64,000 bases of DNA, from the NCBI GenBank assembly GCA_013398015.1, contig VZRR01014166.1:335478-399477 (forward strand), in the 5' to 3' direction. Positions within the stretch are counted from its first letter, which is position 1. Every line of letters starts with the position of its first letter. Both the position numbers and the translations under genes were made by a program. Shown one piece after another: positions 1-11,300 of this stretch. The notes below the pieces were generated by a model. It was not told where the DNA came from and did no database searches. It saw nothing but the letters and a program-made list of their open reading frames with translations. This DNA comes from Oreocharis arfaki. Its lineage: Eukaryota; Chordata; Aves; Passeriformes; Paramythiidae.

Positions 1-496
1 ATGCTGTTCCTTTGCCCTGCAGAAGGACGTTCTCTTCCGAGCTGCGGCTGCGGGCACTCACCTGTCACCGTGAGCTGCACAGCATCGCTGCGCTGCACGG
101 CTCCGGCCCCAGCCCTGTTCTGTGCCTCGCAGAAGTACGTGCCGCTGTCAGAGGGCCGCAGGCTGTGCCACGCCAGCTCAGCCCCGCTGCTCAGGAGCAC
201 GGCTCTCCCCGCCGGGGCGCTCCGGAACCAGCGGTAGCTGATGGGAGGGGAGCCGCTGGCCTCGCAGGTCAGGCTGGTGCTGGCTCCGGCCGGGACCGTC
301 AGCCCCGGCTCTCCGGCTCTGATGATGGGCTTGGTGGCTGCCACTGGAAGACAAAGCAGAGGGGCCCATGTCACAGAGCCCTGGCTGAGGCGGGGATGGT
401 CCCCCTGCGACAGCAGTTCTCGCTCTTGCTGTCGGTGCCTTCCCCGGAGGAAGCAGCTCAGCTCTCACATCACCTCCCTGCACAGGATGAGCTCAG
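1..496. repeat. Duplicated C2-exon tract, copy A (pairs with 13357-13852)
   Basis: Positions 1-496 match 13357-13852 with three mismatches (252, 296, 445) and no indels. The tract contains the whole C2 exon and about 153 bp of the V-C2 intron. Similarity drops sharply after 496. The left end is cut by the window edge. Confidence 0.97.
62..343 (-). CDS. VSIG4: VSIG4 copy A exon 3: Ig C2 domain
   Basis: This 282-bp exon in phase 1-1 encodes a C2-type Ig domain, with cysteines in SLTCEASG and GTYFCEAQ and the core tryptophan in YRWFRS. It differs from the C2 exon of copy B at only two bases, 252 (silent) and 296 (Val here, Leu in copy B). That is far closer than the V exons are. Confidence 0.9.
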
Positions 497-2725
497 GTCA
501 CCTGTGTGTTAATCCAGGTTGCACCACTGTGCTGCCAGCCCATCACAGAGTCCTGCTCTCTGGGGTGGGTGGCTCCCTTGCAGAAAGACTGTTTTTTCTA
601 GCACAGGCTGAGGATGCTCAGGAAGGGGAGAAGGCAGACTCAGCTCACACAACACCCTCGTGCTACGAGAACCACAGAGACATTGGCTGCCTGCACAGAA
701 CCAGACCTGGATGTTATCTCAAACATCATGGGTTCAACTGGCTCATCAATAGATCCAGCTTGGGCTGTACGTTAACTGGCTCCCGTCCCCAGTTCATTCG
801 TACACCTCCACATGTTGAGAAGGTTTAACCAACATAGTAAGGGAGACAGATGCTTCAAAACCCGACCTAGATGGACCAGACAATGTGGTGTGAAAGACTA
901 TTCCCACCGGTGCTGGTGCCCCTACCTTCTTTTGGTTCAACCTGGCTGCACGAGAGCAGGGCTTTGTTGCTGGATTTACCTTTGACGACTTTAACTGTAG
1001 TGGTCACCTCTCTTGTTATCAAGCTGTTATCTGTAGACCTCCAGATGACTTGACAGGTGTAGTGTCCACTGTCAGGCATTTCAAGGTTCTCAATGAGGAG
1101 TGAGGCATTTCCTGGGCTCTGCTTTGGGATGCTGACTCGGCCTCGGAATTTAGACAGCAAGATGTGGTCACCCAAATCATCCCTTCGGAAGATGGTGGAG
1201 CTGCTGGAGTCCCGCTCCACACTCCAGCTGAGCGTTTGCTCTGTGAAACCTTCCGAAGGCACATAGGTACACGGTACAATGGTGGATCCCATCCATGTGC
1301 CCGTGACCTGGTGGATGCTAGACAGATCCAGGAGGGCTGCAGGGAACAGCAGTGGAAGGCAAGAAATCAGAATGCAGCAGAAGAGGGAAATGTCCTCTAG
1401 ATAGATGGGGCTCACCGGGCAGCAGATGACAGCATGCGGCCAGGTCTCAGATGTGTTGTAGACCACAGCCACTAAGCCAGCCCACACCATCAAGCATGGG
1501 GAAGTGAATAGCTATCTTGACCTCATGTCTGTTTTTATTGTGTCTCTCTCTGGGCACTTGCTAATTCCTAATTCTTTCTTGGTAGAGAGAGGCTCCTTGT
1601 GGGCAGGAGCGTTTAGGGATATTCTCTGCAGTACTGGACCTGGAATACGAATGGTGGACCAAAGCCAATCCTTTTGCTTTAGCCTTGGAAAACTTCAGAC
1701 CTGACCCAAAGCAGCACCCTGCCAAGTATTCAGGTAGGGACAGGAGAAGAGCGGGCAGATTTTCTCTGCACATTCTCCCGACTTCTCCAGCTGTCTGTCC
1801 ATAGATCCCACAGCTCCTCTGGGAAGTGCCTCTTGTAAGTAGCAAACCATCTGAATTTCATTTCACTTGGCTCACCTCTCCCCATATCCCTTATTCTTCT
1901 CCCCTTTCCCCTCCCTGGAAAGACACTGGTTATATTCAGCAGCTTTAACTCACCAGAAGCTGCTTGAGAGGCAGATCCCAGAAATGTGCAGAGCTGTTTT
2001 TTATGATGAAATGGGGAATATATTTCAACCCATTTTTCTAAATGGCAGGAGCAACCCTGTGCTTCTGTATACAACTTGTAAGAGCACTTTTCTCCTGTTT
2101 CCCAAAACTTTGCTGCTGCCAGTGTCATACATGCCCTGAGAAAGGGTATATTCAGTCAGGGACATAGGAACTGAAGCTGAGATTCCAGTCTCAGCTTTCC
2201 TGATGCAACCAGAGAGTCACTAGATAAGAGAGACCAAGGGGAATCAAATGTGCCGGCATCTAGTCGCACAATTACAGCTCCTCTTCTTCCCAGGGCCATG
2301 CCAGCAGAACAGTGAGGGTGCATTATTAAATTCTAGTAGAATGCATATTCCAGCTTCACCGAGACTGTTTTGAGAGCTGGCACACCGGAGCGGGTCCTTG
2401 CCAAGGGTTCCAAAAAACTCTATTCTGTTCTTGCCTTGGGGCAGGGAAGCTGACTTGCCCAATACTGCCCCATTTGCTGCACTCTTGAAAGCACCTTGTT
2501 GTATCTGATGCCAAAGGAGACTCTCATGAATTCTCAGACTCTGTGGTTAATGCAATAAGTTAAAGACTTTCTGCACTTGTCAATTTAAAAAAAAGATGCC
2601 ATAATTAAAAAGATTTTCCCTAGCCTCTTAGTACTCTGATTTTTGTTTATACATCGAAGCATTTACTCACCATTGCAGCTGATGAAAGTCATCACAAACA
2701 CCACTATCCGCCCAACTTCTCCCAT
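62..2725 (-). CDS. VSIG4: VSIG4/CRIg-like receptor, copy A (5' part; runs off left edge)
   Basis: This is the 5' part of a V-set and immunoglobulin-domain protein of the VSIG4 (CRIg) family. In mammals this is a macrophage receptor for C3b/iC3b and a negative regulator of T cells. Visible coding exons on the minus strand are 2671-2725 (signal peptide), 980-1336 (V domain) and 62-343 (C2 domain). All junctions are GT/AG and phase 1, so the three exons join in one frame, and the exon lengths (55, 357, 282) equal those of copy B. Stalk, transmembrane and tail exons would lie left of position 1. The V exon contains GTWMGS and VPCTYVP near its start and DLGDHILL and YTCQVIW further on, which match the mammalian VSIG4 V domain. 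It is the downstream member of a same-strand tandem pair. Family assignment is strong; one-to-one orthology is not established because there are two copies. Confidence 0.88.
980..1336 (-). CDS. VSIG4: VSIG4 copy A exon 2: Ig V domain
   Basis: This 357-bp exon in phase 1-1 encodes one V-set Ig domain. The B-strand cysteine lies in VPCTYVP and the F-strand cysteine in YTCQVIW; the core tryptophan is in LSWSVER. The acceptor follows a CCCTGCAG tract, and the donor GTAAAT is at 974-979. It is about 55% identical (66 of 118 residues, counted by eye) to the V exon of copy B. Confidence 0.9.
2671..2725 (-). CDS. VSIG4: VSIG4 copy A exon 1: start codon and signal peptide
   Basis: The start codon is at 2723-2725. 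The exon encodes MGEVGRIVVFVMTFISCN, a short hydrophobic signal peptide, and ends in phase 1 at a GTGAGT donor (2665-2670). It has the same length (55 bp) and phase as exon 1 of copy B but a very different sequence, so the 5' ends of the two genes are old. No long open frame covers it; it was found from the donor and the phase required by the V exon. Confidence 0.75.
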
Positions 2726-5700
2726 TCTCCCAGAACTGCAGGTCTGTCCTCCTTTCCCCAAGAGACCCCTACCCTCCTGGGACTAGACTGCAAGTGAAGA
2801 ACACTTCCTTTTATTCTGTCCTTTGTCATCTAGGATCCTCTTTCTGAAACATCACGAGTCCATTTCACTGCTGAGTTAGGTGAAGGGTGAAGGAAGGAGA
2901 AGGCTGTATGGATCTTTCCAGCCCCATTCCCTGTCCCATCCACTTCTCTTGGTGCAGCCCAGGATCCAGTTGCCTTTCTGAGCTGCAAGTGCCCATTGCC
3001 AGGTCATGCTGAGCATCACAGGCTCTCAGCACACATTTCTGCTGCTATAGTCCAGTTCATGGGCAAAAGTCATCATGTTTCATGCTCTGAAAGCACACAC
3101 TGTGTTTGCCAAGGAGGTGACCTATGACTGGCAGCCAAGGGATGCTCTGTAGGGTACCTTTAAAAGTACTTTTAAGAGTTATCTAGGTGTGATGCACAGG
3201 ATTGATCTGTGCTTACTAATTATTACCAAAAGGAGAAGGACTTAGGGAAAGGTAAGAAACATTAAAGCAAAGTATTAAAGCAAATCTACTGACACAGTGA
3301 ATTCCATTGTGGGTGTTTAATGAGGCAGTAGAGCAGCTTTTTTGGATTTATTCAGTAGCCATGCCTTAGCATATGGTTCTAACAGCTGCACCAGGAAAAC
3401 AGTATCTTTGAGCAGGAGATAAATGTGTCTGAGGGACAGGGAGCTTTTTCTACTGGAGCTGGGAGGGAAAGGTAAATGGGATAGTTTTGCCACAGCTCAT
3501 CCCAGTCACAACAGATACCTGTCTGCTTGGGCTGAACCATTCACCTTGCAGCTGAATCCATCTCTGGAAGTGCTGCTCCATGTCAGTAACAGCTTATTCC
3601 CTCTCTGCTAGGGTAATGAGAGCTGGGGATTATCTTCAGTGTCCCAAAGTCATCAAGCTAAGGAAGAACTGTGTGGATCTCATGTCAGTTCCAGGCAGAG
3701 GCATGCCCACCCGTGGGGCCCTTGCTGACTGTGACTGTGGCTGAGCCCTGCTGATTGCTGTGGTGGAGCTTGCCTGGAGCAAAAAGCTCAATGTCATGTT
3801 GCAAGACCTGGTGTGACAAATTCATCCAGGGCTCCAGGCCGAGAGCCACCACCAGCTGCCATCCTGCTGAGGAAGACGATGGGGGCATCAGCACCCGTTC
3901 TTGCAAAGCATGTCTATGTAAGACATTAAAACTTGGCTTTTGCTGGCTTTTCTTCTTGACATCTTTGCTGCAGCTACCAGTGGGGGACCAGTGCACATGG
4001 CCTGTATCCATCTGCCCATGCTGCCCCTGAGAAGCTTTTAGCAATGTTTGAGTCCTGCCTAAAAGCAAGCAAACAAAACCAAAAAAACCCTTGTTAAAAT
4101 TGCTAGCTATGTTACTCAAAGAGGGAAATGTGTCCATTTCCACAGAGATGATTAAAACCCAACCTTTTCCACACCCTGGCCCATGGCTAGCAGTAGAACC
4201 TTGTTCCGAACAGTCTCCTATGCAAAACAGTTTCAGAGAAGCTGGGTTTTGGGGAACATGCCCTGGAAGAAGTTGAAAACCCAAGCTAAAACTGCTGATA
4301 GGATTGTTTTTTGAACCAGACATGCAAGACTTCCTGAGGCTCTAATTTTACAGGATTAAAAAAAAAAAAAAGGCTATTTAACTAAAGCAGACATGAAGAA
4401 CTGTAGTTCCAGTCATGTGATGTACATGACATCTTTCTCTCCCTGGACACAGAGATAGCTCCCTGAGTCACACAGTCAGCCCATTTCTTCCTTACTGAAG
4501 GGACTCTTCACAGCTTTGAATCTGAACTCAAGAAGAAAAAGCCTTCAGTGTCTCAGACATAATGGTTAGCCACCTGGTTTATTAAAATGCAGTATTTTAT
4601 TAGGTGTCTCTGCTCTGGGTTGAACTTGCTGCTCTCTCCCACACAGTGCTGCATGTAAGGCACCCTGCAGCCTGTCCTCCCTGGTACCCACCTTCCTCCC
4701 ACACAAAGGACAGGACACTCTGTCACGTGCCATTTCTTGAAGTACCACAGCTCAGGCACTCTTTGTTCTGCAGTTTCTGCTGCTCATCTTGGGCTAACTG
4801 GAGTTGGCACAGTAAAGTCCTCATGTCCCTGAACCTGAGCACAGATGGTCCCTCAGACCCTGTTCATAGAGACCAGCTCTGCTGAGCCTGCATCATACTT
4901 TCATGTTCTGACAAAGTCTGCCAGTGGCCAGAAAAGTTTGCCACCATTTTTCTGGTGATAAAATAAGAATCTTAGTGTTCAAGGAGATGAAATTCAGACC
5001 CCAACTATGAGCAATCACCAAAAAGTAGATAACTGAAGAAAGTCTCGAAGTGCTCTTTTTGAACCATATGCACTCAAAAAAGAAGCAATTTTTACTTGAG
5101 ACTTTCTTGTTTGATCCAACCATAGCTAACTCACAGATCTGACTCAACAGGCTGTATTTTACTGAGTGCTTTTTGGATGTCCCACGGAAGCTGATTGTGT
5201 GATCTGCCCCAGCCATTCACACCACAGTTCTGCCACATCAGATAATCTTATAGTCAGTCATCAAAACATGACCTTGTTCCACTTAAAGAAACAGAAATTA
5301 ATATAAATTAGCATTTCCCCATGAAGCTTGTGTGACAGAAACATGATGTACAAGTGCTCTCTCTGAAAAAATTCACTTCCCTTCCCAGGAATTCTCAGGT
5401 CAATGACATTAGTTCTGGGTTGCTGTTAGCTTGGCCAAATCCTCGTAAAAACCTCCTGACACCAAGAAAGTGACCCATATGTACAGTGTCTTCTGAGTGC
5501 TCTTTTCTTTCCTGGTGCTGCAGGTGGGCTGCACACACCCGGCCATCAGAACAACAGAGGCGTCCCTTACCTGCGCTCACCACACGCACCAGCTGCTGGT
5601 ACATCATCACTACCTGATGCTGGCTTTTTCCAGGCTGCCCAGTTCCTCCACCCAGTGCTCTGCAGAGGCTGGCTGAGCTCTGGGTTTGGTAAACAAAGCT

Positions 5701-8204
5701 GCTGATCCGGGATGATCAGCTGTGACTTCAGCTCATCCTCTGGCCTGCCACTGCCCAGGGTGAACAGCAGCTGCCCTTCTGCCCACATACACCCCATACC
5801 AAGTCAGGATTTGGACCCTGTCCAGCTGGCCCACAGTGCATGCAGACACAAAACACATGGAGACCATAATGAATGGATTTATTTTCAGTTTCATGAGCCT
5901 GCCTTACAACAGCTGTATTTAATATCATGAGCTCCTGGTGCTGGCTGTCCAGCCAGGATAACACTACTGTTTATCCACATTGGTAGGGCTGCATTGCCTG
6001 TGGCTCTGCAGTGCAGCTGGAATTGACTGATTTTGGGGTAAGCTGTGGAATTCCTGGCAGCCATTACCCATGGGGTTTCAGCTATGAGAGCTCAGACCAC
6101 GATGTGACTGACCACCCTGTCCCTCAGTACGAAGCCCTTTGTCTCTGCACCTCTGCCTTCCCTCAGTGCTCCCAAGTACTTTTGCTGGAGCTCAGGCCAC
6201 ATTGTGACACCTGAGATGAAGTGCCCTGTAGGTCATTTCAGGTGGCCAGAGCCATATTCCCCCTTCAGTGGCCACAGCAAGTCAGGCTGAGCTCAGATGG
6301 GTGGGCTGTGCTCCAGCACCTGCCACATTCCCTTCCCACCTCCTCTGCCCTCACACATGCAGAAACACACCCTCACACCTATTTTCTCCACATCTGCAAT
6401 AAGTTGCATGTACATGTTGGCAGTTTTCTCCATGACAGCACCAGCAGCTGCCATGTATTCCCTTTTCATTCAGACATCAAGATATCCCTGCCCTTGATTT
6501 TTAAGTACATTCTTAACAAAGAGAAGCAAAACTTTTAGCACAGGAGCATGAAGGGAGAAATATAAGGTCACTGATAAGTGCCTGGAAAGTGTGCCTGGTG
6601 ATTTGTGCATTTTGATGATTTTTTAAATCATTCATTCCTCTAATTTCCCATTAGACCTCTGGCTCTTGGCCCTGAGTGAGCAGCACTGTATTCCACATTC
6701 ACTTCTGTGTTGCATACAAAGAAGTACTTTTCCTTGCCCTTTGAAAGTGCTACTAGACAATTATCACTAATTTCTGCATCCTTTTCAGAGAAGCTGTAAA
6801 CAAACAGCCCCTTCACCTTCTCAGCCCTGACCCCCATGAGCACACTTTGCTCATTTGTTTCTTCCTCTCTTTTTTCCAAGAGACTGCTTGCACAGATGTG
6901 GTTTTGTACCAATAATTATTCTTTACAGTCTTTTTCAGTAACTTTTCTTGCTCTGCTAAACCCAAGATGAGGCCAACATGCCTACATAAGGTAGCAACAT
7001 TCCCTGGGTTTTACAGTGCCGCAATCCTTTTTTTTTTCTTTTGACTGGAATACCTTTCCATTAGTACCTCATACTCCCTTTGAATTCGAGTGAGTTTTGA
7101 ACTGATGCTCAGAGACCTGCAGATGCAGAGCTGTCCTGAGTGTGAGCAGCACAGCTGGGGGTCCATTAATCCTGTGCCACCAACATCCCACTCATCCCTT
7201 GGGTCACTTCCTCTGTTTTACATCTGTCTGCATGGCTTTGAATGGGACACAGGATTGCCCTGTTCTTTATAAAAATGTTCTTCCATAACTCTGCATGATA
7301 GATTTACTCAGGGCAGTAGAAATTATCCATAACTTACGCTTCAGGCCTTTCAAGCTGGGAGGAAAGTACTTCTTGAGTATCTATTGGGGAGCTGTGGGTG
7401 GCTTGCTGGCATTCCAAAATTAGCCAGTTGTGCAGAACTACACACACCAAAATATGTGAGGCATGTGTAAGCAGTCCTACCCCAAATTTATGGAAAAGTA
7501 TCTAATTTCTTTCAAATATCCATCATGCATTTAAAGAGGGAACAGAGAATGTGAGCTCAGAAAGAATGAGCCTGGTTGCAGTATCAGAATCACCCAGAGC
7601 TATGGCCAGTGTGCCTACACCTTGCTGCAGTGCTGTGGAGGGGGATCGAGGGCGGCACAAGGACTGCACAGGACATTCCTGCTTCTTGCACTGCTGCTCC
7701 TAGTGTGGCAGGCTCCTGAGTTTCTCTTGGCTTTAATCTGCCTTTCAGCGTTTCTGTAAGGTCTCTCTTACATTAAAACCTGTGCAGCATCAGGTGGGCA
7801 GGAGAAGAATCATCAATTCCCGAGCCAGCCGCATCCTGCCCTGTTCACCCACAGTGATGGGGAAGCTGAGCAGCCCTCGGTGCTGGCTCTCCTCCCATCA
7901 CATGAAAGCTGAAACACTGATCCTTTTGGCCATCTAAAGCAGTAAGTTTAGTACAGTGCTCCTAGTCTGTGACCTAGTCAAGGGTTTTCTTGGATAGAGC
8001 TGGTGAAAGAGAATCGAGGAAAACAGAAGTTCTATACAGGAGTCTGTAACTGAAGTTCCTGACGAGGTCTGCATTTCCACTGCAGGGAGAGCAACCACTG
8101 CTTGTCCAACCTGTCTGTCAGGGGCAGAAGTGAAAAGAAAGATATGTATTTTGTCTGGGTGAAGGTGCTCCTCAGGACTGGTGTCTGCAGAGCATTGTTG
8201 GTTC
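2726..8204. other. Spacer between VSIG4 copies; no gene recognised
   Basis: This holds the 3' UTR and downstream region of copy B and the promoter of copy A. Short open frames here show no family resemblance and lack splice or codon support. The part next to 8204 is likely 3' UTR of copy B. No clear polyadenylation signal was seen close to its stop codon. Confidence 0.5.
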
Positions 8205-8397
8205 TCAGGAAGCATCCCCTACTTCATACTCAGATTCCTGGGGGTTTCCAACACAGTCAGACACATTCTTATTTACTTCTTCAGAGATTTTGTTTTCTGT
8301 GGCCTCCATCACATAGTTGTTTTCAGTGGAAGAGATGGGTTCCTCATAGTGACCTGTGCTATCACGGCTTGAAGAAGTTGCTGCTCTGGAATTATGG
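8205..8397 (-). CDS. VSIG4: VSIG4 copy B terminal exon: cytoplasmic tail and stop
   Basis: The acceptor CAATTTCAG precedes 193 bp that enter in phase 2 and end at TGA (8205-8207). The tail is Ser/Asn/Glu-rich, with tyrosines in GHYEEPI, NNYVMEA and SEYEVGD. None fits the ITIM pattern (I/V/L/S-x-Y-x-x-I/V/L). Confidence 0.88.
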
Positions 8398-11300
8398 CTG
8401 AAATTGAAATGCAAGAAAGAGTAGCAATCAGAGTAAACAAGGCATCTCCCAGCCACCAGGATTTTGACCAATACTGTGATCTGACTCAAACCTGTGTAAA
8501 CCTGGGCCATTGGACTATGGCAATATTCTGAAGGAGAGAATTTTGTCCTTTGCTTTCCAGTGGCAGAAAAACCTTGGGCATTGTAGAAGCATTGCTTCCA
8601 ACCCAGAGAAAGTTTCCAGGGAGAGGCAGCAAAGGGTGTGCAAGTAATGAAAGGATTACAGCCATTTCTTGCACTGGCAAAATCAGGTAATTGCTGAAGA
8701 TAAATAAATAAATATTTATAAAAAATATTAGAGGAAAGGTAAATTGAGAACTGAAAGCAGCCCACATCCACCATCTGGCTTATGGTATCTAATATTGTTT
8801 AACGAAGATGGATCCTCTAAGGAGAAATGTCATCACAGCATTAGTTCTGTTGCTCAGGGTTCAACTGTAACTTAAACTGCTGCCTTGCACTTGGGGAAGC
8901 CTAGCACTGGGATGCTGGCACATCCCACTGTAATACTCAACTCAGCAGCACTTTAAATTATACCTAGAGAAGTGGTTCTCCTTGTGTGTTTTGACTGGAT
9001 TATCAGGCTTTTCAGTAAAACTTCCACAGGTTACAAGTAGATCAGGATGTGAAACCCAAGTTTAGAAATAGCTATAACTTCCTGCCACAGCTACGGTTAG
9101 AAGAAGCAAATTCAGACAGGGATGTTTTGGGGGTAAATCAGAGTATAACCAGTGGTCTCTAGAAGGGGAGTTGCTTTTCTTTGCATTTGAAAAAACACTG
9201 GGAATTTAGCCTTGGAAAAACACAGAGAATTTAGCCTTGGCAATCATCTTCAGTAGCCCTCTCTGGGCTTAGGAGTTAATAAGCAGCTCTTGCTCACTTT
9301 TACAGTTCTGATATCGCCATGAAAAAGATCTTTCTTCCCACATTCTCTGTTGCTATGGAAAGCCCACAAGGTACCCTACAATGTGCTCTTGAGCTAACTG
9401 TGAACCTCTTCAGCCAGACTGCTTAAGGGGCTTTTCTTCATGACAGCTAATAGCAGTGCTTTTTATTTCTGCTCTGATACAGCCACCCAGGACTCATCAA
9501 TGCACCAGATAAAGGGTTATACTTACAATTTTACATCATAGACTTGAGCTGGAAAAGAAAAATCAGAATTTATGTCAATGATTTGCATTTACCTTCTTAA
9601 AAAAAGAATTTCTTTGTTTGTCTTCTTGGTATGAGAAAATGACCTCTGAAGACAGAACAAAAATAACAGCCTTGGATATCATGTCAGGTGGGTGATGACT
9701 CAGTTTCCCAGGATTCAGTCCAAGAAAATGAAAACAACCCAGCTGTCACACAACTGGGTCAAAATAACCGGCCGAATGTCAAAGATAAAATTGAGGTTAG
9801 AAACTCGAAGTTCACCGTTTCCCCAGTTTGCCTACTCATTAGAAGTTCAATAAAGAACAGTTTTGAAAGTGGTTATTCTGGATTCCTTTAAAAAAGAAAA
9901 GATAAAAATAAGAAAAAACGGCAAAAGAAATATCTGTCAATTATTATTATTAATTGGTAGCATGGAGTCATAGGAAGGTCATCAGAGAAACAAAGGAGGA
10001 AATGAAGTCTGTGGGATCTCAAACCCCAAAGGACATCTGTGTGCCCACAGCCGAGCACAGCTGGTAAGGAGGGGGCTCCAAGGAACATTTGGTCAGGGGG
10101 ATTTCTGGTGGCAGTGCAGGAGAGGCAGAGGCATTCAGTAAATACATCCTGTGGCTAAAGACCAGAGAGGAAACAAATTTATATGAAGTAGCGAGAACTG
10201 ACAGTTCTTCACAGGTTCTTGGCACTTCCCTGTGGGTGCCAACTATGGGAACTATTGAGCAGCAACTGGTGCCAAAGGCATTTCCCAGCAACGGGACAGG
10301 ATGAACCCTCAGCCAGACTCTTTAAAGGTTTGGAACTATGAGCCTGGCCAAGCAGGCGAGTCTGAGCCTGGGGATGGCTGTGAAGAGCAGTGAGAAACAA
10401 CCATCCCAAGGCTCTGTGACAGAGCAAGCCACACACCTCGGGATGGGCAGCAGGGCAGGGATTGAGCTGCCCCAGAGCCAGTGCAGGGATGGCAGGGTGC
10501 AGCTCAGGAGCACTGCTGCCCCAGCCCCACGGCTGGTGCCTGAAAGACCCTCCTGACTGTGAGGACTTCTCTGCCTCTTTGGATCTCCCACCATCTGTGT
10601 CAGTCCAGGTATCTCATCTGCTGCCTGCATGATGCAGGTGCCAGAGCTGCAGCTGGTGGCTGCAAGCACTGCTGCAGGCCCCCAAACCCACCAAAGGTAA
10701 AACCATGCTGGGCACGCATAAAACATTCAGGTTTTCCAGAACATTCTACTCACCTTCTTTGGGCTTTCTAACACACATGATAAGAGACATGACAAGGAAA
10801 ACCACAGCACCACACACCACAGCAATCAGGATGACCAGGTACAGGGACAAGCCAGTCCTCTGGAAATCTAGAGTGATACAACAGAGGACTTTTAGACAGA
10901 GGAGCCCTCCTGGGTGACAGCAGCAGCAGCAGTTACATGACATTTACCATGTCCCTGAGGCCAGCAACAGCCAGCCCTGCCTGTGTCCCTGCAAAGCCGT
11001 GTCCCCACAGACCCTTGGTCCCGCAGCTCTGAGTGGGTGCCGTGTGACCCAGCACTCTGGGCACACCTCCCCAAGAGACCACAGCTGTATGGACAGCGTC
11101 CATCCCATAATGCTGAGGTAACAGGAGTGTGAGCTGGGCAGGATGACTGCACTGCATATCATGAAATAAAGCTTTCCATTCAAGGGTGCTGCTCAGTTCT
11201 GTTTGGAAAGTGTCTAAACCTGTCACAATGCTGCAAAGCTGGAGGATGTGTAGCTCTGCTCGAGGCACACACTGAGGTTTTTCTGCTGTTCCAGCTTTGA

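Noticed and set aside
241..828. 195-codon plus-strand open frame
   Set aside because: It is antisense to the VSIG4 C2 exon and reflects that exon's high GC content; it shows no family resemblance.
3685..4323. 212-codon minus-strand open frame between the VSIG4 copies
   Set aside because: It has no recognisable domain, low-complexity composition and no splice partners; it is treated as chance.
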